A stretch of 64,000 bases of DNA from Ahrensia sp. R2A130 (GTDB lineage Bacteria > Pseudomonadota > Alphaproteobacteria > Rhizobiales > Rhizobiaceae), in assembly GCF_000179775.1 (NCBI RefSeq), contig NZ_AEEB01000003.1, positions 868,001-932,000 of the forward strand, read 5' to 3'. A model generated the notes under the pieces. That model was given only the letters and a program-made list of their open reading frames with translations, was not told the DNA's origin and did no database searches. Made by a program: the position numbers and the translations under genes. Of this stretch, positions 15,933 to 24,930 are shown in pieces. Every line of letters begins with the position of its first letter. Positions within the stretch are counted from its first letter, which is position 1.

Positions 15933-16871
15933 ATGTCGAACAGAACGCTTCCGCGACTTCTGCAAGCGCCAGCAGTCATTCTACTGCTTGTATGGATGAT
16001 CGTGCCGCTCGGCTTCACGTTGTTTTTCTCCTTCATTCGCTATGTCCTCAACAGCCTCAACCGGCCTGAATGGACAAGCCCGTCCATCGACAACTGGCGC
16101 GGCTTCGGCAATTACGAATACGTCCTCAATGCCAAAGACTTCTGGTTTGCGATGCAGAACAGCGTCTTCATTGTCGGCAGCATTCTGTTCCTGACCGTAA
16201 TTCTCGGCGTTTTGATCGCTGTGCTCATCAACAAAGCCTTCCCCGGTCAGGGCATTGTTCGGGTGCTGCTCATATCACCATTCTTCATCATGCCCGCGGT
16301 GAACGCCGTGTTGTGGATCAACATGATCCTCGATCCGGTCCTCGGCCTGAACGGTTTGGCCATCGACGGCATTAACAACGTGGTTGCCTCACTTCAAGAT
16401 GCGCCTCTTGTCGGATGGTTCTTCTCTTTGTGGACCAAATTCGAACCGATCTCTTTCCGTTCGTCCCAGAACTCCGCTTACGCCGTCATCATGATGGTGA
16501 CATGGCAGTGGACACCGTTCGCGGTTCTCATCTTCATGACATCGCTGCAGTCGGAAGACGAACAGCAGAAGGAAGCCGCCATCCTCGACGGGGCGAGCAA
16601 GTGGGCGATGTTCCGCTTCCTCACCCTGCCCCATCTGGGGCGACCCATGGCGATCGTCGTCATGATCCAGGCCATTTTTCATCTGTCGCTTTACGCCGAG
16701 ATCGAAATCGTCAGCCGGGGCAACGGCAACAAGAACCTGCCCTATCTGATCGGCGAATTCGCCAACAACAACATTGGCGCGGCAAGCGCCACCGGTATCT
16801 TCGCGGTCATCCTGGCCAATATCATCGCAATATTTTTGCTGCGCATGGTCGGCAAAACATTGATGGAATAG
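15933..16871 (+). CDS. smoF: Polyol ABC transporter permease 1 (SmoF-like)
   Basis: The 312-residue inner-membrane protein has about six transmembrane helices and a MalF-type binding-protein-dependent transport domain. The cytoplasmic EAA loop is visible as EEQQKEAAILDGASKWAMFRFLTLPHLGRP-like sequence near residue 210, where the ATPase docks. The start at 15933 follows GGGGAGAA; an earlier in-frame start lacks a site. It works with the second permease and the SmoK-like ATPase in polyol uptake. Confidence 0.9.
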   Translation: MSNRTLPRLLQAPAVILLLVWMIVPLGFTLFFSFIRYVLNSLNRPEWTSPSIDNWRGFGNYEYVLNAKDFWFAMQNSVFIVGSILFLTVILGVLIAVLINKAFPGQGIVRVLLISPFFIMPAVNAVLWINMILDPVLGLNGLAIDGINNVVASLQDAPLVGWFFSLWTKFEPISFRSSQNSAYAVIMMVTWQWTPFAVLIFMTSLQSEDEQQKEAAILDGASKWAMFRFLTLPHLGRPMAIVVMIQAIFHLSLYAEIEIVSRGNGNKNLPYLIGEFANNNIGAASATGIFAVILANIIAIFLLRMVGKTLME

Positions 16872-16882
16872 GGAGCAGGCTC

Positions 16883-17716
16883 ATGGCTATCGTTGCACAA
16901 AATTCGAAATTCGGAACCATCGGCAGACCTGTCTTTGCTTGGGTCGTCGCGCTTATTTTCTTCTTTCCGATCTTTTGGCTCGTGTTCACCAGTTTCAAGA
17001 CAGACGCCGACGCGGTGAAGCCGGAATTCCTGTTCTTCTTCACGCCGACGCTCGACAACTATCTGAACATGACCGAAAATTACGACTATTGGCGCTTCGC
17101 CACGAACTCGGTCATCACCTCGGTTCTCGCCACAGCTTTGGCGCTGGTCGTTGGTGTTCCCGCAGCATACGCGATGGCGTTCAACCCGACTAAACGCACC
17201 AAGGATGTCTTGATGTGGATGCTGTCCACCAAGATGCTGCCCGCAGCTGCCGTGCTTTACCCCATGACATTCCTGGCCAAGAGTCTCGGGATCTACGACA
17301 CCCACTTTGTCATCATCTTGGTACTGACGCTGGTCAACCTGCCCATCGCCATCTGGATGCTCTTTACCTATTTCAAAGAGATCCCGAAGGACATCATCGA
17401 GGCCGGCCAGATGGACGGCGTGAACACCTGGGGCGAGATCAAGGAAATTCTCATTCCATTGGCTTGGGGCGGCATCGCTTCGACCGGATTGCTGACCTTC
17501 ATCTTCTGCTGGAATGAGGCCTATTGGACCGTCCGGCTTACCACGACTGAAGCATCGACCCTGTCGGCACTCATCGAAGGCAACCGCGCTCCGGAAGGCC
17601 TGTTCTTTGGCCGCCTGTCCGCAGTCTCCGCAGCAGCAGTCGGGCCGATCATTGTATTGGGTTGGTTCTGTCAGAAACAATTGGTCCAGGGTCTCACCTT
17701 CGGCGCCGTGAAGTAA
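16883..17716 (+). CDS. smoG: Polyol ABC transporter permease 2 (SmoG-like)
   Basis: The 277-residue MalG-type permease has about six transmembrane helices. The EAA loop is visible as IPKDIIEAGQMDGVNTWGEI. The start at 16883 follows GGGAGCAGG and lies 11 bases after the first permease. It pairs with that permease to form the channel. The C-terminus, LVQGLTFGAVK, is typical of this family. Confidence 0.92.
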   Translation: MAIVAQNSKFGTIGRPVFAWVVALIFFFPIFWLVFTSFKTDADAVKPEFLFFFTPTLDNYLNMTENYDYWRFATNSVITSVLATALALVVGVPAAYAMAFNPTKRTKDVLMWMLSTKMLPAAAVLYPMTFLAKSLGIYDTHFVIILVLTLVNLPIAIWMLFTYFKEIPKDIIEAGQMDGVNTWGEIKEILIPLAWGGIASTGLLTFIFCWNEAYWTVRLTTTEASTLSALIEGNRAPEGLFFGRLSAVSAAAVGPIIVLGWFCQKQLVQGLTFGAVK

Positions 17717-17725
17717 GGAAACATC

Positions 17726-18733
17726 ATGGGACATATTGTACTTGAAGATGTGGTGAAGCGTTTCGGCGAGACCGAAGTCATCCCACCGTTGAACCTGACC
17801 ATCGAAGAAGGCGAATTCGCCGTTTTTGTCGGCCCTTCCGGCTGCGGCAAGTCCACCCTTCTGCGCATCATTGCAGGCCTTGAAGACACGACCGCAGGCA
17901 AGGTGATCATCGACGGTCAAGACGTCACCGAGGTATCGCCGTCCAAACGCGGCCTGGCCATGGTCTTCCAGTCCTACGCGCTCTACCCGCACATGACGGT
18001 TCGCAAGAACATCGCCTTCCCAATGCGGATGGCGGGCATGTCCGAGGACGAGCAGAACACCCGCATCGCAGCGGCTGCAAAGTCCCTGAACCTGACCGAT
18101 TATCTTGACCGCAAACCCGGCCAGCTTTCAGGCGGTCAGCGCCAGCGTGTCGCCATTGGTCGTGCCATCGTTCGTGAACCCTCAGCGTTCCTTTTCGATG
18201 AACCGTTGTCCAACCTCGACGCTGCACTTCGCGTCGGCATGCGGCTGGAAATCAGCGAGATGCACAAACGCCTGAAGACCACCATGATCTATGTCACCCA
18301 CGATCAGGTGGAAGCCATGACTATGGCCGACCGCATCGTGGTGCTGCAGGCCGGTGTCATCGAGCAGGTCGGCAGCCCGCTCGACCTCTACCACACGCCA
18401 CAAAACATCTTCGTGGCAGGCTTCATCGGTTCTCCCAAAATGAACCTCATCGAGGGTTCCGAAGCTGCGAAATTCGGTGCCAAGACCATCGGCATTCGCC
18501 CCGAGCATATCTCTGTAGCCACTACGCCGACGAACGGCGCTTGGAAAGGCACGGTAGGCGTAGCTGAGCATTTGGGTTCCGATACTTTCATCCACATCCA
18601 TGGCGTGGAAGGCTGCGATCCATTGACGGTTCGTGCCGCCGGGGACGTTGCCGTTAAGCATGGCGACACGGTTTATCTGACACCAGACGCCGCCGTCATT
18701 CACAAATTCGGTGATGACGGACTGCGGATGTAA
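17726..18733 (+). CDS. smoK: Polyol ABC transporter ATP-binding protein (SmoK/MalK type)
   Basis: The 335-residue protein has Walker [10 protein letters not shown] (about residue 37), signature [14 protein letters not shown], Walker [12 protein letters not shown], switch His in [15 protein letters not shown] and a C-terminal TOBE-type domain with IGIRPEHI. This is the CUT1 (UgpC/MalK) class. It energises polyol uptake. A good AAGGAAACATC ribosome site precedes the ATG, and its stop overlaps the next gene's start (TAATG). Confidence 0.94.
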   Translation: MGHIVLEDVVKRFGETEVIPPLNLTIEEGEFAVFVGPSGCGKSTLLRIIAGLEDTTAGKVIIDGQDVTEVSPSKRGLAMVFQSYALYPHMTVRKNIAFPMRMAGMSEDEQNTRIAAAAKSLNLTDYLDRKPGQLSGGQRQRVAIGRAIVREPSAFLFDEPLSNLDAALRVGMRLEISEMHKRLKTTMIYVTHDQVEAMTMADRIVVLQAGVIEQVGSPLDLYHTPQNIFVAGFIGSPKMNLIEGSEAAKFGAKTIGIRPEHISVATTPTNGAWKGTVGVAEHLGSDTFIHIHGVEGCDPLTVRAAGDVAVKHGDTVYLTPDAAVIHKFGDDGLRM

Positions 18734-19506
18734 TGGCACGACTTGGCGGGAAGTCTGCGCTGATTACTGGCGCGGCTCGTGGCATTGGTCGCGGATTTGC
18801 GCAGGCCTATATTCGCGAAGGTGCAACAGTAGCGGTTGCAGACATTGACCTTACCGCCGCGCAGGCCACCGCCTCTGAACTTGGCGATGCGGCCTATGCC
18901 GTGCATCTGGATGTCAGCGATCAGGACAGCATAGACGCAGCAATTAGCGCGGTCGTTACCAAGGCTGGCAAGTTGGACATTCTCGTCAACAACGCCGCCC
19001 TTTTCGATGCAGCAGAGACGGTCGATATCACCCGCGCAAGCTACGACAAGCTTTATGCCGTCAACGTGGCAGGCACCCTCTTCACCATGCAGGCCGCCGC
19101 CAAGCAGATGCTTGATCAGGGGCATGGCGGTAAAATCATCAACATGGCATCGCAGGCCGGTCGCCGTGGTGAAGGCCTCGTGCTGGTCTATTGCTCCACC
19201 AAAGCCGCCGTTATTTCCATGACGCAATCGGCGGGCCTGAACCTCATCAAACACGGCATCAACGTCAACGCCATCGCCCCCGGCGTGGTCGACGGCGAGC
19301 ATTGGGAACACGTCGATTCCATGTTCGCTAAGCTGGAAAACAAGAAGCCCGGCCAGAAGAAAGCTGAAGTTTCAGCCAGCGTTCCTGCCGGACGTTTCGC
19401 AACACCTGACGATCTCACCGGCATGGCCGTATTTCTCGCATCAGCCGAATCCGACTACATTGTTTCGCAAACCTACAATGTCGACGGCGGCCAGTGGATG
19501 AGCTGA
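18733..19506 (+). CDS. smoS: Sorbitol (L-iditol 2-) dehydrogenase, short-chain type (SmoS-like)
   Basis: The 257-residue classical SDR has the NAD-binding motif TGAARGIGRGFA (residues 11-22), NNAA, the catalytic Ser in NMASQAGRRGEG and YCSTK (Tyr and Lys of the active site). It closely resembles the galactitol/sorbitol dehydrogenases encoded in Rhodobacter and rhizobial polyol operons, which oxidise D-glucitol to D-fructose with NAD. Its start overlaps the ATPase stop and its stop overlaps the next start (TGATG), so the operon is translationally coupled. Confidence 0.92.
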   Translation: MARLGGKSALITGAARGIGRGFAQAYIREGATVAVADIDLTAAQATASELGDAAYAVHLDVSDQDSIDAAISAVVTKAGKLDILVNNAALFDAAETVDITRASYDKLYAVNVAGTLFTMQAAAKQMLDQGHGGKIINMASQAGRRGEGLVLVYCSTKAAVISMTQSAGLNLIKHGINVNAIAPGVVDGEHWEHVDSMFAKLENKKPGQKKAEVSASVPAGRFATPDDLTGMAVFLASAESDYIVSQTYNVDGGQWMS

Positions 19507-20975
19507 TGACACTGAAATTATCCAATTCCACGCTCCCATCGCTGCCCGATAATGTTGCCGTTCCAAGCTACGACCGAAGCGCGCTGACCCGTGGCATCTT
19601 GCATATCGGCCTCGGCAATTTTCACCGCGCCCACCAAGCCATCTATCTCGACCGCCTGTTCGATATGGGCCACGACCATGATTGGGCGCTGGTCGGCGCA
19701 AGCCTGCGCGGAAACGATGAAGCCATCCGCGCGGATTTGGCCGCACAAGACTGGCTGACCACCGTCGTCGAACTCGACCCCAATGGCTTTTCCGCCCGCG
19801 TGTGCGGCGCGATGATCGACTATGCAGAAACCCACCCCGACGCCGTGGTGGCGGCCATGACCGACCCGGCCATCCGCATCGTATCGCTTACGATCACCGA
19901 AGGCGGCTATTACATCGACGCCACGACCGGGGGCTTCGAAGCAGGACATGTCGATGTGGCCGCAGACGCTGCCTCTCCCGACGCCCCGAAAACTGTTTTC
20001 GGATGCATCCTGAAAGCCCTGCGCGCGCGCCGCGATGCCGGCACCGCCCCTTTCACGATCATGTCCTGCGACAATCTTCCTGAAAACGGACACGTAGCCC
20101 GCGCCACCACGCTGGGCCTTGCCGCGTTGCAGGATACGGCATTTGCCGGATGGGTGGATAACAACGTCGCCTTCCCCAACTCCATGGTGGATTGCATCAC
20201 GCCCGCCACCTCGCAACGCGAAATCGACATGGTGGCAGATGAATTCGGCATTGCCGATGCCCGCCCCGTAGCCTGCGAACCGTTCCGCCAGTGGGTGATG
20301 GAAGACACTTTCACCAACGGTCGTCCCGCACTGGAAAACGTGGGCGTGGAGTTCGTCACCGACGTCGCTCCATACGAGTTGATGAAGCTGCGTATTTTGA
20401 ACGGCGGCCACGCAACGATCGCCTACCCTGCCGGTCTTCTCGACATCCATTTCGTCCATGACGCAATGCTCCATCCGCTCGTGTCCGACTTCCTCGCCAA
20501 GCTGGAGCGCGAAGAAATCGTGCCCACCGTGCCGGATATTCCTGGCGTTTCGAAGACCGACTATCTGGCCAAGGTGACAGAGCGTTTCTCGAACTCCGCC
20601 ATCGGCGACACGATCCCGCGCCTGTGTTTTGACGGCTCAAACAGACAACCGAAATTCATCCTACCAGTCGTCGAGGCCCGTCTTGCAGCTGGTGATTCCG
20701 TCCACGGCCTCGCGCTAGAATCCGCACTTTGGTGCCGTTACTGCTACGGCGTAACAGAGGGCGGAAACCCTGTCGCGCCCAACGATCCCGATTGGGAAAA
20801 CCTGAATCGCCAGGCCGTGCTTGCCAAAGAAAATTCCAACGCTTGGCTGAAAATGACCGAAATCTATGGCGCGCTCGCACAACAATACGCGTTCGCAGAA
20901 GCCTTCGATACAGCGCTCACCTCCATCTGGCGCGATGGTACGGCAGCAGTTCTGGAAGCGTATATCGCAGCCTAA
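19506..20975 (+). CDS. mtlK: Mannitol 2-dehydrogenase (polyol-specific long-chain dehydrogenase)
   Basis: The 489-residue protein carries GILHIGLGNFHRAHQAIYLDRLF near residue 30, NLPENGHV, SMVDCITP and the active-site segment MKLRILNGGHATIAYPAGL, with the catalytic Lys of the long-chain polyol dehydrogenases. It oxidises D-mannitol (and often D-arabinitol) to the ketose with NAD, complementing the sorbitol enzyme encoded upstream. The start at 19506 overlaps the previous stop. It is the last gene of the operon and converges on an acetyltransferase gene 13 bases away. Confidence 0.94.
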   Translation: MTLKLSNSTLPSLPDNVAVPSYDRSALTRGILHIGLGNFHRAHQAIYLDRLFDMGHDHDWALVGASLRGNDEAIRADLAAQDWLTTVVELDPNGFSARVCGAMIDYAETHPDAVVAAMTDPAIRIVSLTITEGGYYIDATTGGFEAGHVDVAADAASPDAPKTVFGCILKALRARRDAGTAPFTIMSCDNLPENGHVARATTLGLAALQDTAFAGWVDNNVAFPNSMVDCITPATSQREIDMVADEFGIADARPVACEPFRQWVMEDTFTNGRPALENVGVEFVTDVAPYELMKLRILNGGHATIAYPAGLLDIHFVHDAMLHPLVSDFLAKLEREEIVPTVPDIPGVSKTDYLAKVTERFSNSAIGDTIPRLCFDGSNRQPKFILPVVEARLAAGDSVHGLALESALWCRYCYGVTEGGNPVAPNDPDWENLNRQAVLAKENSNAWLKMTEIYGALAQQYAFAEAFDTALTSIWRDGTAAVLEAYIAA

Positions 20976-20988
20976 ACTACCGCGATTT

Positions 20989-21618
20989 TCAGATCGGTTT
21001 TGCCGGAACGCCCACAACGGTTGTTCCAGATGGCACATCGTTGACCACAGCAGCGCCTGCTCCAACAACCACATCATCACCAATCGTAATGCTTTCACGA
21101 ACCACGGCGCCGATACCGATCCAGCTTCGCGCACCGATTGTAACGCCACCCGCAATAGCAGCACGTGGCGACAGGTGAACCGCATCGGCAAGGCGGCAAT
21201 CATGCTCCACCACTGCCCCGGAATTCACGATGACACCCTGCCCCAATTCGGCACGGGCATTCACGACACCACCAGCCAGCACCACAGTGCCGTCGCCAAT
21301 TTTGGCCAACCGGCTAATGGAACATTTCTGGTGAAATATCGCTGGGTAATCGACCCCGGCACCAAGCAATGCAGCAAGAAATTTTCCGCGCAAAGCGTTG
21401 TCACCAATCGCAACATGGGCACTTCCACCCCGCGCAGCGATGGTAGCCACCGGATCAACGGTTAGCTCGAACGACCAGTCGGAAGGTAATGCCACCAACG
21501 GTTCCGCATCTGCGTAGAGACAGATTGCAGAATATCCGGCGTCGCCTGCACAGTCAGCCACCACAGCAGCATGACCGCCGGCACCAAGAATATGAAGTGT
21601 ATCGCCGCCGCCGTTCAT
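20989..21618 (-). CDS. NeuD-like sugar O-acetyltransferase (left-handed beta-helix)
   Basis: The protein has about 209 residues. The N-terminus has a Rossmann-like PglD/NeuD nucleotide-sugar-binding motif (LHILGAGGHAAVVADCA). The C-terminal half is made of hexapeptide repeats (IGDGTVVLAGGVVNARAELG, VIVNSGAVVEHDC, VTIGARSWIGIGAVV) with the catalytic His in VVEHDC. Relatives acetylate sialic acid or UDP-amino sugars for surface glycans. No other glycan genes are adjacent, so the substrate is unknown. A GTG start seven codons earlier (21639) is possible; the ATG at 21618 has GGGGA upstream. Confidence 0.82.
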   Translation of the reverse strand: MNGGGDTLHILGAGGHAAVVADCAGDAGYSAICLYADAEPLVALPSDWSFELTVDPVATIAARGGSAHVAIGDNALRGKFLAALLGAGVDYPAIFHQKCSISRLAKIGDGTVVLAGGVVNARAELGQGVIVNSGAVVEHDCRLADAVHLSPRAAIAGGVTIGARSWIGIGAVVRESITIGDDVVVGAGAAVVNDVPSGTTVVGVPAKPI

Positions 21619-21820
21619 ACCCAGTTCCCCATCAATCACTCATCGCCACACACGAACACTCACGCACACCAGCAATAATTGCACGTAAACGAGCCGTGAT
21701 TATCCCCCGATGCGGCGTTCATGGTTATTCAAATGCAACCCTTTTCCTGTATGCTTTTCGTGCGGCTTTCGATTTCTAACCGCACTTAAAGTGTGCCACA
21801 TGCCCGAAAAGCAATTTTCC

Positions 21821-22435
21821 ATGACAATTCGCCTGCATAAAAACGATCTGCCCGATCTGTCGAATTATTCCGACAGCGTCGCCATCGACACCGAAACTCT
21901 GGGCCTGCGCCCCCGCCGCGACCGCCTTTGTGTAGTGCAGCTTTCGCCCGGTGACGGCACGGCAGACGTGGTGCAAATCGAAAAAGGCCAGACCAGTGCT
22001 CCCAATATCGAGAAACTTCTGGTCGATACGAACGTGCAGAAGATTTACCACTACGGGCGCTTCGATATAGCCGTTTTATACCACGCATTCGGCGCGCTCT
22101 CGGACAATAATTTCTGCACCAAAATCGCCTCGCGCCTCACCCGTACCTATACGGACCGTCACGGACTTAAGAACCTCACCCACGAATTGATTGGCGTTGA
22201 TCTGTCCAAGGTCCAGCAGTCTTCCGATTGGGCAGCAGAAGAATTGACAAAGGCGCAGCAGGCTTACGCCGCCTCCGATGTACTTCACCTTCATGCTCTT
22301 CGTGATGCGCTGCTCAAGCGGCTGGCCCGCGAAGATCGCCAGCATCTGGCAGACGAGTGTTTCAAATTCTTGCCCACCCGCTGCCTGCTGGACCTTGCAG
22401 GCTGGGAAGACACCGACATCTTCGCACACAGCTAG
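21821..22435 (+). CDS. rnd: Ribonuclease D-type 3'-5' exonuclease (short form)
   Basis: A 204-residue DEDD exonuclease domain without the HRDC domains of E. coli RNase D. Motif Exo I is VAIDTETLGL (residues 20-29), Exo II is YHYGRFDIAVL and Exo III lies in YAASDVLHLHALRDAL. Short versions like this are standard in Hyphomicrobiales and trim 3' ends of structured RNA. The MTIRLHK start matches the family; an ATG seven codons earlier (21800) is possible. It heads the block leading to lptC, lptA, lptB and rpoN. Confidence 0.9.
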   Translation: MTIRLHKNDLPDLSNYSDSVAIDTETLGLRPRRDRLCVVQLSPGDGTADVVQIEKGQTSAPNIEKLLVDTNVQKIYHYGRFDIAVLYHAFGALSDNNFCTKIASRLTRTYTDRHGLKNLTHELIGVDLSKVQQSSDWAAEELTKAQQAYAASDVLHLHALRDALLKRLAREDRQHLADECFKFLPTRCLLDLAGWEDTDIFAHS

Positions 22436-22585
22436 GCAGGCGCGACTAAAGGAGACAGGAACATATTCGCACCGCAAATCTCCGCTACGCACAACATCAT
22501 TAGGGGCAAAGCTGCGTGGGCGACGCGGCAGGGCAAGCAGACAAGGTGGCGGTGAATTGACCACAGCCGCATTCAGGAACAAGTC

Positions 22586-23338
22586 ATGACCAGCGGCACG
22601 ATCACAGCGCATCTCGACATGCCTGCCGCTGCGCAGAATATCACAGCCGCGCCTGCCGTTCAGACACAAACCGCACCCGCAGCAAACCGACGAACTCCGG
22701 AAGACTTCGCCCGTGCCCAACGCCATTCGGTCGCTGTTCGCATTTCCCGCTGGGCGCTGCCCGGTGTAGCCACGTTCATGGTGCTGGTTTTCGCAGGCCA
22801 GACGCTTTGGAATTGGACCCCGCTTGGTAACATTCAAGTCCTTTCCTCCGCCATCAGCAACGGCAAACTGGTCATGGAGGAGCCCAAGATGAAAGGCTTC
22901 GATGCCAACAAACGCCCCTATGACGTGAAGGCCGCCCGCGCGGTGCAAGACCTGACCAAGCCCGGCTTTGTAGAACTGACTGCCATCGACGCCAAGCTCC
23001 CCATGGACGCAAACTCATTTGCCCAAGTCGATGCAGGCTCCGGCGTGTACGACCAAAAGGCAGAAACCATGCGCCTGTTCGACAGTGTGGTCATCACCGG
23101 CGCACGCGGTATGGATATTCGCCTTGATGACGCCGAGATCGACATCAAGTCTGGCTCAATGAAGTCCGACAAGCCGGTCACCGTTGTGCGTGGCGAAACA
23201 ACGATCGACGCAGCTTCGGTCGAAGTGCAAGACAATGGTAAGCGTGTTCTGTTCAAAGAACGTGTGAAAATGATCATCAACAAGCCTATCAAACGCGGTG
23301 AGCCTTCCATTCCCTCGGCTGCCCCCGCCACCAACTGA
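22586..23338 (+). CDS. lptC: LPS export protein LptC
   Basis: The 250-residue protein has a single transmembrane helix at about residues 52-75 (WALPGVATFMVLVFAGQTLW) after a Pro/Ala-rich cytoplasmic start, then a periplasmic beta-jellyroll typical of LptC/YrbK (MEEPKMKGFDANKRPYDV). It links the LptBFG extractor to the LptA bridge for lipopolysaccharide transport. AGGAAC precedes the ATG. lptA follows after 23 bases, in the usual alphaproteobacterial order. Confidence 0.88.
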   Translation: MTSGTITAHLDMPAAAQNITAAPAVQTQTAPAANRRTPEDFARAQRHSVAVRISRWALPGVATFMVLVFAGQTLWNWTPLGNIQVLSSAISNGKLVMEEPKMKGFDANKRPYDVKAARAVQDLTKPGFVELTAIDAKLPMDANSFAQVDAGSGVYDQKAETMRLFDSVVITGARGMDIRLDDAEIDIKSGSMKSDKPVTVVRGETTIDAASVEVQDNGKRVLFKERVKMIINKPIKRGEPSIPSAAPATN

Positions 23339-23361
23339 ACCGAGTTTTGAAAGAGCACATC

Positions 23362-23886
23362 GTGATCAGAACAACTCTTCTAGCCCTTGGCCTTGCAGCC
23401 GCCGTTGCAACCTCCGCCCTCGCCCAGGTTTCCGGCGCCGCTTTCGATGGCTTCCGCTCCAACGGCAAAGATCCGATCCAGATCGAAGCAGATTCGCTTG
23501 AAGTGTTGGATGAGCAGAACAAAGCCGTTTTCAACGGCAACGTCGTCGTCGTGCAGGGCAAAAGCACCATGACCACCAGTAAGTTGATCGTCACCTACGG
23601 TGCCGGTGGCCAAGGCACTCAACGGGATGTGCAGAAACTTGAAATGTTCGAAGGTCTGGTTGCGACGTCCGAAGAGAATACGGTCACCGCCGACAAAGGA
23701 ATTTACATAACAGCGACCGAACAAATCACGCTCACCGGCAAAGTCGTTGTCAGTCAAGGCGCTGACAATGTCGCAACCGGCTGCAAGCTGGTTGCGAATC
23801 TGAACAATAACCAAGCTCGCATGACCGCTTGTCCGAAGGGGCGCACTACGGTGACCTTCACCCCCGGCACCCAGAAAAAGAACTAG
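23362..23886 (+). CDS. lptA: LPS transport periplasmic protein LptA
   Basis: The 174-residue exported protein has a signal peptide (VIRTTLLALGLAAAVATSALA) followed by an OstA/LptA beta-jellyroll with PIQIEADSLEVLDEQNKAVF and FNGNVVVVQGKSTMTTSKL, the classic LptA start. It forms the periplasmic bridge carrying LPS from LptC to LptD. A GTG start at 23362 is preferred since it opens the signal peptide after GAAAGAG; a TTG at 23347 is the alternative. Confidence 0.9.
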   Translation: MIRTTLLALGLAAAVATSALAQVSGAAFDGFRSNGKDPIQIEADSLEVLDEQNKAVFNGNVVVVQGKSTMTTSKLIVTYGAGGQGTQRDVQKLEMFEGLVATSEENTVTADKGIYITATEQITLTGKVVVSQGADNVATGCKLVANLNNNQARMTACPKGRTTVTFTPGTQKKN

Positions 23887-23895
23887 GCCCCACAC

Positions 23896-24804
23896 TTGTC
23901 CGTCTCTGACACCGCCATACCCGCTCCACCTGTTAAGCCGAAGAAGCGCGAACGAGCTATTGCACTCTTGCGCGATAAGCTGCCTGCACTGCCGGCAAGG
24001 ATGCGCAAAAAATCCACCCTGCAGGAAGACCATTCTGCCGCACCGCACCCTCCCGGCACACCCATCGAGCCTCGTGCCCGCGATGGTGTTCTGCTCGCGC
24101 GTGGTTTGAAAAAAACCTACAAAGGCCGCACCGTGGTGGATGGTGCCAGCCTCGGCGTTCGGCGTGGCGAGTCTGTTGGACTGCTCGGCCCCAACGGCGC
24201 GGGCAAAACCACCTGTTTCTACATGATCACCGGTCTCGTTCAGCCTGACGAAGGCAAGATCGAGCTGGACGGCCATGACGTCACCCACATGCCAATGTAC
24301 CAGCGCTCCCGCCTCGGCATCGGTTATCTGCCGCAGGAAGCTTCGATTTTTCGCGGCCTTTCGGTCGAGGACAACATCAAAGCCGTCCTTGAAGTGGTCG
24401 AAAAAGATCGCTCAAAACGCGCTGAGCAACTCGACTCGCTGCTAGACGAATTCAAGATCGGCCACTTGCGCAAATCGCCTTCCATCGCCCTGTCTGGCGG
24501 TGAACGTCGCCGCCTCGAAATCGCCCGTGCGCTGGCATCGCGTCCAGCCTTCATGCTGCTCGATGAGCCTTTTGCTGGCGTCGACCCCATCGCGGTGGGC
24601 GATATCCAGGATCTCGTTCGCCATCTTACCAAGCGTGGCATCGGCGTTCTCATCACCGACCACAATGTCCGCGAGACGCTCGGTCTGATTGATCGGGCCT
24701 ATATTATCGCCTCCGGTCAGGTGCTTACCCATGGGTCGCCGCAAGAGATCGTTAACAATCCTGACGTTCGGCGGCTGTATCTGGGCGATCAATTCACACT
24801 TTGA
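23896..24804 (+). CDS. lptB: LPS export ABC transporter ATPase LptB, with N-terminal extension
   Basis: The 302-residue protein has a core of about 240 residues that is clear LptB: Walker A GPNGAGKTT (near residue 99), RLGIGYLPQEASIFRGLSV, signature LSGGERRRLEIARA, Walker B FMLLDEPFAGVDP and switch His in LITDHNVRETL. About 60 extra residues precede it, rich in Pro, Lys and Arg, starting from a TTG at 23896, 9 bases after lptA. The core drives LPS extraction with LptFG. Whether the extension is translated is uncertain; no good internal start is obvious before the core. Confidence 0.92.
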   Translation: MSVSDTAIPAPPVKPKKRERAIALLRDKLPALPARMRKKSTLQEDHSAAPHPPGTPIEPRARDGVLLARGLKKTYKGRTVVDGASLGVRRGESVGLLGPNGAGKTTCFYMITGLVQPDEGKIELDGHDVTHMPMYQRSRLGIGYLPQEASIFRGLSVEDNIKAVLEVVEKDRSKRAEQLDSLLDEFKIGHLRKSPSIALSGGERRRLEIARALASRPAFMLLDEPFAGVDPIAVGDIQDLVRHLTKRGIGVLITDHNVRETLGLIDRAYIIASGQVLTHGSPQEIVNNPDVRRLYLGDQFTL

Positions 24805-24844
24805 TGTCGACTAGCTTGCTAGAACGAACCCACAAAGCGTAAAC

Positions 24845-24859
24845 TGGCACGGAACTTGC
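24845..24859 (+). promoter_or_regulatory. Sigma-54 (-24/-12) promoter upstream of rpoN
   Basis: TGGCACGGAACTTGC fits the sigma-54 consensus TGGCACG-N4-TTGC, with GG at 24846-24847 and GC at 24858-24859 separated by exactly ten bases. It lies 71 bases before the rpoN start codon, implying that sigma-54 drives its own gene. An inverted repeat CTAGC-TT-GCTAG (24811-24822) lies just upstream. Confidence 0.75.
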
Positions 24860-24930
24860 CGCAGCCTTAAAGCTGTTATGCAAGCGCTGGCCAAGGCCGC
24901 TGACCGTTTTGGTATTGGGTACGGGCATCT

